A stretch of DNA of 41,124 nt from Lyophyllum atratum (taxonomy: Eukaryota > Basidiomycota > Agaricomycetes > Agaricales > Lyophyllaceae), in contig JACGCN010000115.1 of the NCBI GenBank assembly GCA_014905825.1, forward strand, positions 1 through 41,124. The letters are read 5' to 3'. Position numbers and translations under genes: made by a program. Every line of letters starts with the position of its first letter. The stretch's first letter is position 1. Shown here piece after piece: positions 1 through 11,091 of the stretch. The notes under the pieces were generated by a model. That model was not told where the DNA came from, ran no database searches, and was given only the letters and a program-made list of their open reading frames with translations.

Positions 1-861
1 ACCAGTGGTTTGTGCGCCCGTCTTTTTGTAATGCATTGCATCGCAACCTTTGAGACCAACCTACTCAGGTCAAGGAGAAAATTCCCTCGTTGGCAGAATT
101 AGGCGGGAACCAATTATACCCTGCGGATCCCAGTGCAGGTATATCTTCTGCCCAGGCGCACATTATCCACCTTTACATGGTTTCCAGATCGTCGCCCAGC
201 ACTTCTTGCCGTTTTGCGCTCCCTTCTTGTCACATTTTCCTCCTTGACCTCTTCGCTTCTTGCGCCTCCTCCTAGTATGGCATCTGCAGACCCTCCAGAG
301 TGGCACAGACACGTTGAATGGATCACGGTTCTGAGTCAGAATAATGGCAGCTGCAAATGATCTGAGACCAGTACAGGTGTGTGGACTCTTAGATATCCCT
401 ACTAATTTTGACGATGACTATCAGGCAAGGGGTAACCTCGAGCTTATGATGCGACGGCAATGGAACTTCGAAGAAATGAGACTGAGGCTTTGCACTCGTA
501 AGCCTACATCAACTCGAGACTCTGAACCCCATTTCACGTAGATCAAGCAAATGCGATGCCTTGGAGGCAAAACTTGCGGAAATGCGTAAATCTATGGAAG
601 ACCTACCGACAGGGATTGCTTCGCTGACACGGGAGACCTCGCACGACTGCTGTACAGGTGCGTTGGTCTTGATTCACGAAACCAGATGTTTTGACGAAAG
701 GAATATAGAGCGGGCAAGTGGACCCCTCGAGAAGATCAGCGGTACGCCGATCAGCGCTTAGTTTCTAGTCAATACCAAGCACGCTTTTATAGGAGTCCCC
801 GCTCTCTGATGAATCACTGACACAGACCGACGTCCTGCTCTGGGCTGAAGAAGTGGGATAA
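1..861 (+). CDS. MED7: Mediator subunit MED7 (5' partial, frame-broken)
   Basis: MED7 is a middle-module subunit of Mediator that pairs with MED21 through a coiled coil and links activators to RNA polymerase II. The gene runs in from the left edge. Exons I can place are about 1-7, 69-138, 188-376, 425-497, 542-657 and 793-861. Diagnostic stretches are IPSLAELGGNQLYPADPSA, then DRRPALLAVLRSLL, EWHRHVEWITVLSQN, NDLRPVQARGNLELMMRRQ, the coil KCDALEAKLAEMRKSM, and the C-terminal TQTDVLLWAEEVG before TAA 859-861. Intron 377-424 has a perfect TACTAAT branch site. The frame breaks near 340-346 and 459-461 (CAATGG where CAACTGG would restore LELRR). The stretch 658-792, between the coil and the last exon, is not resolved; an intron 742-792 is likely. 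The family call is firm; the exact model is not. Confidence 0.82.
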
Positions 862-1326
862 CCTAAGCTAAACTTCTCCGCCCCTTCATCACGATAAACA
901 CACTATCACTTACCTGAAACAGAAGGAGCTTTAGACAGACCATAGGCTGTCTTCGTCTACTATGAGTTATTACTATAGCAATACTTCGCTCACAATAACT
1001 GCACAAGCGTGATTGACGTCGCACATCTAGGGGTGCAGTCTCGGGCCCAAGGCACTTAAATATGTATCAAACTAGAGCTCATCTTTACTAAACACTTTCC
1101 CTCCGGACTATGCATAGATAGCAGCAGCAGATATCGGGTTTTTGTCTGGCGTTTCTTTAGTCCACTAATTTGTGGAGAGGGTGCTACTTAACAAACCCTA
1201 ACCCATCTGCAAATTGATCACAGCTTGAAGTTAAAACAACCACAACACGTAGGTCTCTCAGTTGTAGCTACTCTGCCGAACCTGCGCGGGCTTAAGATAT
1301 CGACCGTCTCGCATTCTACCTCTCAA
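862..1326. other. Intergenic region between MED7 and the BCL7-like gene
   Basis: I see no gene in these 465 bases. The region must hold the MED7 3' end and the promoter of the downstream BCL7-like gene. A short CCCTAA-like string near 1195-1202 is too short to be telomeric repeat. Confidence 0.5.
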
Positions 1327-2034
1327 ATGGCTACAAGGCGAAGAATAGGTGTTAGCGCCGCATCAACAGAGGCTGCTCGGCCGCCAGTTGATGCAACCTG
1401 TGCCTTGCTGGGAGAAAGTGTGGACCCTTCCGGAGAACAGGGCTCCTGGTTCCAGCATCAAGGTCTACAAGTGGATTAACACTGAAAAGACACAGGTATT
1501 TCGATCCCAAGGCCTGGTGAACCAACACTGAATAAGTTCCCAGCAATTTAGTGATGATGAGGGCGAAGTAGACGAACCCTTGGCACCTCTGCCTGACGAG
1601 CAGAGGTTGTCGAAGGAGACGAAGAAATCGACCAAGACGAGGCTCTCCCCGAAAACCCTCCTGAAGCAACCCAGCTAACTGAAATCAATGACCTCACCGC
1701 GACGCAAGACGATATTGCATCAAAACCACCATCGCCGAAACCGCAACTTTCAATATCTCTGCAAAATACTTCAGAGCTCAGTGTTGACCAGGCGGGCGAC
1801 GCGCTCGACGCGTCTTTGAAGCCCCTGGATGAAAGCATGGATGCTGCCATGGATCTGGCTGTGGAGGCGACTACAGGAGAGGGGATAGAGCTCGATATCT
1901 CTGCTCTCGGACCTGATGGTCTCGGCATGGAGAGCTCGCATGATTTATCACAGATAGAAGGTGTCGACGCCCTTATAGGCGGCCAAGTGATGGACCAGAG
2001 CGGCGATCCATTTGCACCACCAGTTATCGACTAA
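1327..2034 (+). CDS. BCL7-like SWI/SNF-associated protein (frame-broken)
   Basis: The stretch PCWEKVW (frame of 1391), followed by GSSIKVYKWINTEKTQ, matches the N-terminal BCL7 signature (W-E-K-x-W ... L-x-I-Y-K-W-V). BCL7 proteins are subunits of SWI/SNF chromatin remodellers in animals. A clean 48-nt intron (1496-1543) joins TEKTQ to QFSDDEGEVDEPLAPLPDE. The rest is an acidic, disordered tail ending in DPFAPPVID at TAA 2032-2034. I chose ATG 1327 (MATRRR) because it opens a plausible N-terminus, but it lies in a different frame from PCWEKVW; the next ATG in the correct frame is 1391. The frame breaks again at 1600-1603, where GAGCAGAG would read EPEVVEGDEE with one extra C. Two breaks in one small gene point to sequence error or decay. 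Confidence 0.6.
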
Positions 2035-2833
2035 GCGCGGTTCCACCCATATCCATACTTGGTATGTGATTCTCCAGTGCCGGCTACGCATTGTTACACT
2101 GATACGCAAAATATTCAGTACAAACGTCTCCGATGCCCTTGCCGCTGCCGCTGCCTTCTCTCCCTCAACACCAGTCTTGGTTTCCTGCATCTAGGTTCAG
2201 GAGTGTGCTCCTATCACATACGGACATCCCTACCACCTTCGATTGGTCTTGTTGTTAGCTGGCTTTCCCCAAATGCAGTCGGCGCAGGCTTCCGTTTTGG
2301 TGCATTCTGCGGTTGAATCAGGTTGTGAATATGGTGTCTATGATGGCATCGACATTACTTAGGGCTGATACGAGATAGGTCTGACCATGTTATTTGCAAA
2401 TTGGCGGGGTGGAATCAGTTTTCGTAGCTAGTTACCTGGTTTGGCCACAATAACTTAAAGATATTCAATAAGGTGTAAGGGCCCTTTGCAGCCTCGACAT
2501 TGTTTGCCTGACCGCCTGACCTCTTCTTGCTGCGCAGAGCCTGATTGAGATTCACGAGTCACGACCCTTCGAAGTGCTTCGCAGAAGCCGCAGTATAGAC
2601 GCCCAGAAAACAGCTTAAGACCCCTTGTCTGACACCTTCACACTGGAAACAAAGAACGATAACTGCCACGAAAAGATTCAAGAAATATTGAAAGGTTATT
2701 CCAGATCTTCAATATCTTTTCAATATTCTTTGACAAATGGAATATCTTTTCGATAATTCTTGCGTCTTTGTCCCAAGAAGATCGATATTTGCATCCAGTG
2801 TCAGACCTCTGAAACCTGGACCCCATCATCAAG
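2035..2833. other. 800-bp intergenic region upstream of the Lnt-like gene
   Basis: No reading frame here is supported by splice sites or conserved sequence. The last 200 bases are AT-rich and carry an imperfect inverted repeat and an 11-bp direct repeat (annotated separately), so this is probably promoter and 5' untranslated sequence. Confidence 0.5.
2680..2751. repeat. AT-rich inverted and direct repeats in promoter
   Basis: Arms 2680-2695 (AAGAAATATTGAAAGG) and 2716-2730 (CTTTTCAATATTCTT) are near-complementary with a ~20-nt loop. The 11-mer AATATCTTTTC occurs at 2711-2721 and again at 2741-2751. The block lies 80-150 bp before the ATG of the next gene. It could be a regulator binding site or chance in AT-rich sequence. 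Confidence 0.5.
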
Positions 2834-4575
2834 ATGAACCTCCGAGTTGCCATTTTTCATGACTACCCTAATGTCTTCTTCATCGTACTCTCATTTCTTC
2901 TATCCTTTTTGGCCCTCAGTCCGACACCGTCATCGGTACCCATCGTCCTAACTCTCACAACGTTGCTTGTATACAGCCGGCTTATTTTCCCAGCAGAGCA
3001 TGCCACCAGAAATACTATTCTGCTCACAATCGCCATTGCGTTTGGTGGAGCTCTTTCCAGGTTATCGCCTTCCCTCGATGCACTCTCCACCGCAGGCGTC
3101 TCCATCGTTATCCTTTCGTTATTGTCAGTGATCACATCCTTCCTGACAGTAACCATGGTCTATATCGACACCCGAATGTGTACCCGGTTTACGGGCACCT
3201 GGTCTCAAATCACACTTTTCCCAGCGCTTTGGACAACACTCTGGTTCACAGTGTCTTTCGTAAGTCCAGTGGGTCGACTCTCTGCATGGAGTTCTACAAT
3301 GGGTGGAGGGTTCTATGGCTGGATGGCGCCTTATGTTGGACCTCTGGGCAATGACTGGGTTGTGGCTGCATGGTCTGTCGTGTGTTCGCAAGCTATCGGG
3401 GCCTGGTATATTGGAGAAACAGAAGAACCAGACGAGCCCTTGATCACACACGCTGCCCCTGCAGCTAAACAACCCAGGCACTTGTCCCATTCGAGCAGCA
3501 TACTGCTCCTTACCTCCCTTTTGGCTTTACTTGCTATGCCATCTTTGGTACTCAGCAACTTCCCTCTACCAGTCATTCCACCGGCCACAACCCCACTCAG
3601 TGTCGGTTGTGTCCTTCCCACCTATCAGCGGTACAAACGCCATAGTCTTACCATCAACGATTATATCGCAGAGAGCCAGAGGCTCGCAAGTTCTGCGAAA
3701 ATCCAGCTTTGGCCAGAAGGCGCGGTGACATTCAACACAGAAGCTGAGAAGGCAGAAGGATTTGCCAAAGTCCATAAACTTGTCAATGGCTCGATCATTG
3801 GCGTCTCGTTTGAAGAGGCCTTTGTTGACCCGAAGCGGAACACCAGCTCTCGACGCACGGGCATCGCTATCATATCACAAGCATCTGACTCACCTCACCT
3901 CGTGTATCACAAGCGTCATCTTGTCCCAAGTACGTTTGGACATACTGTCACGGAGTTCTTTGTTACTGACTGGCGCTCGTAGTTGCTGAATCCTTTTCCT
4001 TGTCCCATTCCAAAGTGCCTCCCAGCATCTTTACTCTTGAATTAACTCACCCCAAGGACGTTAATAAGAGCGACTGGGCCCCAGCACCAGCGTACACCCG
4101 CCCCATCCCCATCACGACTTCTATCTGTCTCGATTTTGCGCACCCCAAGCTTTTCGCGGAGTTAGCTTCGAAACCTGCTTTGATCCTGGCGCCTGCGCGC
4201 ACATGGGACATCGCCATTGGCAACGCTATGTGGCAGCAAGCTAGACAACGTGCTGAAGAATTAGGAACTATGGTTCTGTGGTGCGATGGAGGTGACGGGG
4301 GCGTCAGCGGCGTAGCAGGAGGAGGATTCCGGGACTTCACTCAAGTCGGTCTCGGATCCTGGGTCAAAGTTCTGGGGATTGAGTATCCGTTCGATGACCG
4401 GCGCACACCCTATGCGCGCTTTGGGGACCTGGGCATCCTCCTCGTCTGGCTTTTGGTGCTCGGAAGCTCAGCTTTGGAACATACGCATTTTGGAGGTTAT
4501 AAGTTCAAGAAGATCTTCAGAAGGTGGAACGGTGTGGTAAATGGTCCTCCAGAGGGGAACCTCTTGGATATCTGA
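2834..4575 (+). CDS. Membrane carbon-nitrogen hydrolase, apolipoprotein N-acyltransferase-like
   Basis: Two exons, 2834-3929 and 3983-4575, with a 53-nt intron, encode 562 residues. Residues 1 to about 240 form several hydrophobic membrane segments. The remainder is a nitrilase-fold domain with the catalytic triad visible: Glu295 in LWPEGAV, Lys360 in YHKRHLVP and Cys414 in TTSICLDF. A final hydrophobic segment (ILLVWLLVLGSS) lies near the C-terminus. Order and triad match bacterial apolipoprotein N-acyltransferase (Lnt), which transfers an acyl chain to lipoproteins. Fungi lack bacterial lipoproteins, so the true substrate is unknown; an acyltransferase or amidase acting at an internal membrane is my inference. 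The first exon is open from ATG 2834 and the intron restores IAESFSLSHS. Confidence 0.8.
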
Positions 4576-4830
4576 GCATTGTTTTTCAAATCTATGAAGT
4601 CCTTTTTACCCATGTGTATATCGAGTATTTCCAAAATGAAACTGTTAGCTATCGATGAGAATCATGAGATACGCTTGAGCATCGAGGCATTGTTGTGGAC
4701 CACGAGGCGAGACTCCGGAGGAGCCGAATCAAGATGACTGTGGACATTGATTAATAGATTGCACGCCCCTTCCGTGCTCTTGCAGCACCCACTAGTCGCC
4801 CGGACGTTCATAACTAACCACGTCTCGCAG

Positions 4831-6708
4831 ACTTTGCTTTTCTTCACAAGTTCATCGAAGGACTTGTCGAAGACCGGACGTCTACCTCGAAGAAGTTTCT
4901 GCAGTCGAGACTCGCCCGCAGCCTCCGTGGCTCCTTGAGCAGCTCGACTCGCAAGCCCCCTGCGGCTTCCCCTGGGGCTCACCACAAATCACCTGTGGAG
5001 AACGACTGGACAGAAGATTACCAGCTCATCTCGCACGGAGATCTCCCCATCCAACTCGACACTACCGGACTTGATCCTGACTCCGGCCCACCTGCCTCGA
5101 CATCGTCCGCATCCCTTTCCTCGCCAGGCTCGTCACAGAAGCGACAAGCATCCCAATCCTCCCTTCCTTTCCAACGTATCCAGCTTGCTGATAGCAGTTT
5201 CGACTTCCCTCGGCCACCGACCTTTATCCCCTCCCCTGTTGAGTCCTTGCGTCAATTTCTGAACCCCGTTGACGGCTATAGTGCGAGCAATACAGTATTC
5301 GTGCCGCCACAGGAAGCAAGTGTCCCAGCTCGACTCCAAACTCCTGTCCCCGTTAACCGATTCAAGGCATTTACTCGGCTAGTCCGATCATCTCTCCCAA
5401 CTCCTGCAGCAGGAAAATCGACCTCATTCTTAGCGAGGTTCATAAAACCCAAGGCACCTACTCCTCAAAACGCACCCACACCCTCTGGTCACTTTGATCA
5501 CGAAAGTCCTTGCCCCGTTGGCCATACAGCGACACCTACCTCGTACCCTCTCCTCAGCTCATTCTCACAGAATCCCTTGCGGCCATTCACAGGGCGAAGC
5601 CACAACGCCCAGCTACTGAGTGAGCTTCAGGAACAAAAGTCCGAGTTATCCCGCCCATCTCCACATCTCCTAGTTCCGCCAGAGGACTATCTCCCATCTC
5701 TTTCCCCACTTGAACTCAGTACAGAGGGTGGTTTAAGACACCCTCTCTCTCTCCGACCCAGTCCCGCAGGATCGTCCATCCCTCCTAGCTCTACATCTAC
5801 GATACCATCTACGTCTGGACATTCTATTTACTCCAGTGCTCGCCCCAAGCGGCAATCAGAGAAGGAAAATCACATTTCCCAGGTTGGCTCTTCCACTTCC
5901 GTTTTCGCGTGAATATCTGACGAAAATAAGCGTCTCGCCGATCTTCGTCCACTCACAGGACCTTTGACCCACTCAACAACAAGTTCGACGCGACGAACCT
6001 CTCACAACTCCAGCGCATTCGAACATCTCGGACCCGATTCTCGTTCTCAAGACAGGCGAGAAACTGCCAACCCTACTTCTCAAGAATATATAACTTCACG
6101 TTCAAACATGGAATTTGCCGGAAAACGCACAGACGTAGTGGATGGAGGTGGCGACGTGGATTATTCCAATTACCAGTGGTTCCAAGATCCACCAAGCAGA
6201 CCACCAGTAAATTCCATCTTCTTGTCCGTCTTCTTATCTCATCGTCCTATGCAGCCACCACCCCCTCAACCAGAATACGTACCTGCCCCGGAAGTCATTC
6301 AAATGAATGATGCTTTTGAATATGCTCTGAGTACGGCCCCGAATGTTCTTTATGCACGGTACAAGCAATATGGCCAAGTATGTCACTATCACTTCCTGCT
6401 TCTGATACATTGCTCATGATATTTGTGAACAGTTAGGAGTCTTAGCTTGGTGCTCCGAATTCGGTGAATTAATCGACGGTCTCAAAGAACTGGGTTTCAA
6501 CGGCAACATGTTCACTACAACCCGGTCGCAGGCTTTGAGGACTTGCCAACAATTACTCAAACTTCCAATGGACATCGAAATGCAGATTATTGTTATGTAC
6601 CTATCATCTCAAGTAAGCCGGCTAAGACGATTTTTAGATGGTGACACTGCTTGGGACGACTATCCAATACCTTCCTTCCCACAGTACCCAGGAGAGCAAT
6701 CTCGCTAA
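4831..6708 (+). CDS. Conserved protein of unknown function (start unresolved, in-frame stop)
   Basis: I do not recognise this family. A 3' splice site at 4829-4830 opens an exon beginning FAFLHKFIEGLVEDRTS, followed by Ser/Pro-rich disordered sequence to 5909. A TGA at 5910-5912 interrupts the frame, yet the same frame continues with ISDENKRLADLRPLTGP and later YSNYQWFQDPPSRPP and VIQMNDAFEYALSTAPN. A 55-nt intron (6378-6432) then joins YKQYGQ to LGVLAWCSEFGELIDGLKEL, and the gene ends at TAA 6706-6708. The C-terminal ~110 residues look globular and conserved. The stop may be removed by an intron at 5909-5958, though that would change frame, or may reflect an error or a CGA-to-TGA change. I could not find a convincing start codon; a 5' exon upstream of 4831 is expected. 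Confidence 0.6.
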
Positions 6709-6995
6709 CGTTCACATTTTCACATTTTTTCCTATCTCCTTTCCTCTGTAGCAGTGATAATGTTATGGGTTATTGTAGCATAATAAGTCTTTGGTCGTAA
6801 AAAAGGAAACTAAACCCGGCAGTACTAGAGATTAGATTGGTCTACACCTGAGATAGTTGATAATATGTTGAGGGAGATACACAATGGTAGGAATCCAGCT
6901 CTTGTCCAGTTAGTAAATATGTGGGAAACCTTGATAAATGCCGCAGGAGTCTCCGTACAGGGAGCTACCTTGAGAATAGCTGCAGGGTATACAAT

Positions 6996-9900
6996 TTAAT
7001 GCGATGCCGTTACACCAGCGTACTTTGACCAGTAGTCAGAAGTTCTGGCACTAGCCGGGATCTCGTACATAGATTCGCGTGGGGGTTCGGGTAGAGGATT
7101 GGGCGGGCGGACCGACGAGTTATACGACTGCTGGTCAGACGCTATAGATTCGGAATAGAGCCGTGAGTGGGACTGGCGATGAGTGGGAGGCAGTTGTTGA
7201 GCAACAGTAGGGATAGATGACGGTGAAGAATATATGATGGGAGGAGGTGCTGTCGGCATCGAGTGGTAAATGGAATGCTGGCTGTGAAACGGTGTTTGTA
7301 CTACGAAGGCGGTGTGGCCGGAGCCGTATATGGCACCTTGAGGACCATCGTTGAGGCTTCCTATCAATGGGGTGTTGTGGTTTGAAGGGATGGTCGTGTA
7401 TCTGTTCAACTCCTCGCCTTGCATACTACGAGCCTTCCAGAGACGTTCCATATCCCAGGCCTCTTTAGCTCTCATAGCATTCATTTCGTCTGCAGATGGG
7501 AGCTGAGACGTAGGTCTAACAGATAATGAAGGGTGACGCCCAAGTGGGCGGGGAAGAGGGGCGTCCGGCGTGGGAGCAGGTGGTGCGGGCTGAGCTTTAT
7601 TAACATTGACAGAGTGAGATGAGGCTTCTTGCTGCTTCCGCTCGGATTTTCGTTCCCGTTCGTCTGGCCGGCGATGGGTCCACCCGGCATCTTGGCGCAC
7701 CGTACTTGTTTCGCGATGATGAAGGTCTGGTTCAGCCGTTCGTGTCGTTGTTTTCGGCGTCGAGGTGGAGCGCTCCCCAGCTTGTAATTTTTGGTCTCGC
7801 TGGCTTCGATGTCGATGGCGAGAATCCACTTTAGGCTCGGGCTCACCCCTGGCTCTGCTTTCGCGTTTCTTCTCGCGCCGACTGCGGGACTCCTGATCCC
7901 TTGATTCTCGATCCTTTGACTCCCGATCCTTCAACTCTCGTTCCTTCGACTCTACTTCTTTGGACTTACGATCCCTAGACTCTCGTTCCTTGGACTCACG
8001 ATCTTTAGAACCCCGACCCCCGTACTCCAGGTCCTTATATTCCCTGTCCCTTGAGTCCCGATCCCTAGAGTCTGGTATCTTAGAATCTCGATCTCTGGAC
8101 TGCCGATCCTTGGATTTAGACGAGGCCTTGCTCTTCCCTTTGGTTCCACTGGCTCCCACCACTTCCCATTGTTGACCCCCTGCGACGATCGTCTCGTTCG
8201 AAGCATAAACATTTCCAGACGGACTTCGAACGAGCCTGAAAGTTTCCGTCTGCCGAGACACCTGCGCAACAGAAGGGATATCGGTCGACAGCCTCGGCGG
8301 CAAGGCTGGTGGAGGGTATTCTGGCGTCATAGGCATCGGCATATCATTAGAATAAGGCGTGGGCGGATTTGCCAACATCGAGGCAGCTGAAAGCGGCGAG
8401 TTGTCATAGGCTGCCCACGATTGGATTCTTCCTCCTGCCTCTGCACCAGGGAAAGGGATAGAAGACGCCACAGAAATGGGCCGCATCTTCTTCGGAGGCG
8501 GAGGACCTGGTTGAGGCTTGTCAAATGAACGGGGTGCAGGCTGCGCAGCCTCCTGCAAAGGATTTTTTGACGAAGACGTGGAAGGGTATAAGGGAGTGAC
8601 GGCCTCTTTGACAGAATTCCGGCCTGCGCGACCGACGACCAAGGGAGCGTGAGGTGTGGATGATGTCGAAGTTTTTTGAAGGAGTGAAGGACGTTGTAAG
8701 TCCAAAGATTGGGGTCTTACACTGACCGGTGATGATAGTAGGGATGCTTCGGATATGCATTCTTTCGTTGGCGGTGGGGGTGGCGTTTTCTCTGGAATAA
8801 TTGGTGGGTCTGCCTCCAAGGGTGGAAAAGTTGATGGTGAGGTCGGTGTGTGGTGCAAGTCATGAACGTCATAGGAGTCCTGGAGTAAAGGTGTTTGCCC
8901 TTGCGCAGGTGTGGTCTCTCCTGATCCTGGTGTATCGGGATTGGCGATAGTTAGTCGACCGATGGAAAACGGAGCCTCGAAAGAGATAGATGAAGAGCGA
9001 TCAGCCTCCATTGTAGTGTCGTCTGGTATCGTTGCAGGCTCGTCTATAGCTGGGGGTGGGATGCGCTTGACAGGGTCAGAATGCAATTTCTCAGGTGAAG
9101 GCTGCCTTTCGGGCAAAAAGTCGCGCTGTGGAGGATTATCTAGCCCTGTAGTATCTGAGATGACGTGCTGCCAGTCGTCCTCTGTCGCTGGCGCTCTGCT
9201 TTGGTCTACTGTAGGCTTTTTCAGAATGCTGAACTTCTTCACTAGGCGGCCCAGGACACTTCCTCTCTTTTCCTTCTTCGACGAGCTACCCTGGGTCATT
9301 GCCATAATATGCCCTACTGGCGGCGCAGTAGACATTCGTTTGGGAAGACTGGTGCTTGGAGGCTGCGTCTCAAGAGGGGTTGTAGGTAAGGATACTGCAT
9401 TTCGCCCAGGATCCTGTGGTTGGCCTCCGAAGATATTAGAAATGGTGGGTGTGCGGCGTTTACTGAGCTTCCGTGGTATGTGAGCGCCAGTGTCAGGTGG
9501 AGCTTGAAGGTGGATTGCCGACGTGGATTGCGACAAGGGCGATGGAGCTGCTTTCCTTCGGCTTTGGGCAGTCAAGCTTGAACGCCTTGAGCGAGTGTGT
9601 AGCGCCTACTCAATTCAATAAACAACGTAGACTTGGTGTGGGACTGGAAATTACTCACGTCCTGCACGTCTATTGAGATTGGCCCATTACCGAGTCCTAT
9701 GTCGTACGGAGAGTGATGATGCCAATTCGTCCCCCAAGGATCGGTAACGTCTAAAAGATCTACATTGTCATGAGCTGTTTGTGAGGTTTTACGAGATCGC
9801 GCTTTGTCCACTACGCGCGTCTGTGACGAGTTGGGAGTCGGCAGAGATGAGTTAGATGGTGTTCGACTGGGACCAGGCAAACCTGTTGCATCCTCCGAAC

Positions 9901-10755
9901 GGTCTTGAGAGATTGACGAGGACGCAATGGGCGGAAAGGAAGGGGAGAAGAAGGACGGCGGGCGCGCGGCAGGGGTTGTTTCTGAGGGGGGGACGAGGTG
10001 ATGATTCTTGTACCAACGGGGGCCAACGGGATTGTGTATAAGATACCTCAGCTTGTATGAGGGAATGGGGACGGAAGCCCAGGCGTCCTTGTTGTACCAT
10101 GCTGGTAGGTCCTTCGAGTCGGGTATGATTGACCGCGGTGAATTCATCGGAGGGACCCAGTCAGGCTTGTCGGTGCTGTCCTCCTGGGTTTCTTTCTCCC
10201 GTGCCTCCTCCCCCCTTCTCTGCTCGTCGCTGTGGTCGTTGTCCGGCTTGGGAGGATGAGACTCCTGGGCAGGTGGCTGGACGGGATGTGCCGTCGCCGA
10301 TCGTTTAACCGATTTGCGGGACCATATTGACGTGCCAGAATTTGATTTACGCTTCGATAACTTGCGCTCCACAATCTCCTTTCTCTCCATATCCTTGTAG
10401 AATGCGGCAAGAACGTCTGGCGACGCCACCGACGAGTCGTCCCTTCCCTGTGACCGCGCACTGTTAAGGAATAACGGAAGCAACCTATAAACATACTACA
10501 CCTACCTCTTCGTACGGCTCTGCCGCATACATTGGATGGCGGACCTCGTCCATTCTAGCCGCTGCAAAGGCCGCTGGAATAAGTGATTGTGCCGCAGAAC
10601 ACACGACGCGAGGATGAGAACTAAGGGTTACGTCTACCAACTCTAAGCCTGCTAATGTTACACCGGTCCACGTGCCCTCCTGCAGGCAGTCATCTGGTCT
10701 TTGACGGGTAGCATCCAACAACGTTCCTTTCTCCGTCCCACGCCCTTCTCTTCAT
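6996..10755 (-). CDS. Large intrinsically disordered protein of unknown function
   Basis: Three exons (10755-10506, 10447-9659, 9605-6996) encode about 1,200 residues. Introns 10448-10505 and 9606-9658 have good splice sites and restore PYEEGRDDSSV and DVQDALHTRSRR. Almost all of it is low complexity, rich in Pro, Ser and charged residues. Short ordered islands include AAFYKDMERKEIVERKLSKR, WYNKDAWASVPIPSYKLRY and GSVLGRLVKKFSILKK. A long Arg/Asp/Glu/Ser/Lys repeat lies at 7880-8119. The natural start MKRRAWDGER at 10755 is one base out of frame with the following LLDATRQRPDD, so the first exon probably contains an indel near 10722; otherwise translation would start at the internal MDEVRHPMY. 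No catalytic motif is visible; a scaffold or signalling adaptor is possible, but I assign no function. Confidence 0.7.
7880..8119. repeat. Degenerate coding repeat (Asp-Arg-Glu-Ser-Lys units)
   Basis: Degenerate 12-18 bp units of the type GATCCTTGACTC are repeated head to tail for about 240 bases. On the minus strand they encode KDRES, RDRDS and KERES units, which form a highly charged stretch likely to be a single alpha-helix or disordered. The repeat keeps frame throughout. Confidence 0.75.
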
Positions 10756-11091
10756 GTCAGAGTAGTGGAAATGTCCGCTTTATATTTTCGACGTCAGGCT
10801 AGCATTGTGGGTCAGGAGCATTCCCTGCTAATACCATTGCTTGAAGCATTCAATCTACTCTGTCATAAAAGGTCCTTCCATCTCCCTTATACGCGTATTT
10901 CCACTTTACTGACGCTGGCATTTCACTGCAAACCCTACTATCCTTCGTGCAGTACAGTGGCTTGAAGCGGGAAATCCAATTGTCAATTTCGTCACCAAGT
11001 TGTTATTACAGACAGTGCACGGGGTCCTCGGCAGAAACTGATCAACAACAAAAATGTAATCTTATCGCAAACAACTTCTTTTTTACCGCTC
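10756..11091. promoter_or_regulatory. Bidirectional promoter region before GARS-AIRS
   Basis: These 336 bases separate two divergent starts (10755 on minus, 11092 on plus). A TATATTTT string lies near 10781. No reading frame with conserved sequence is seen. I infer it holds both promoters. Confidence 0.45.

Noticed and set aside
1190..1204. Telomere-like CCCTAA string
   Set aside because: Fewer than two full repeat units; chance occurrence in an internal gene-dense region.
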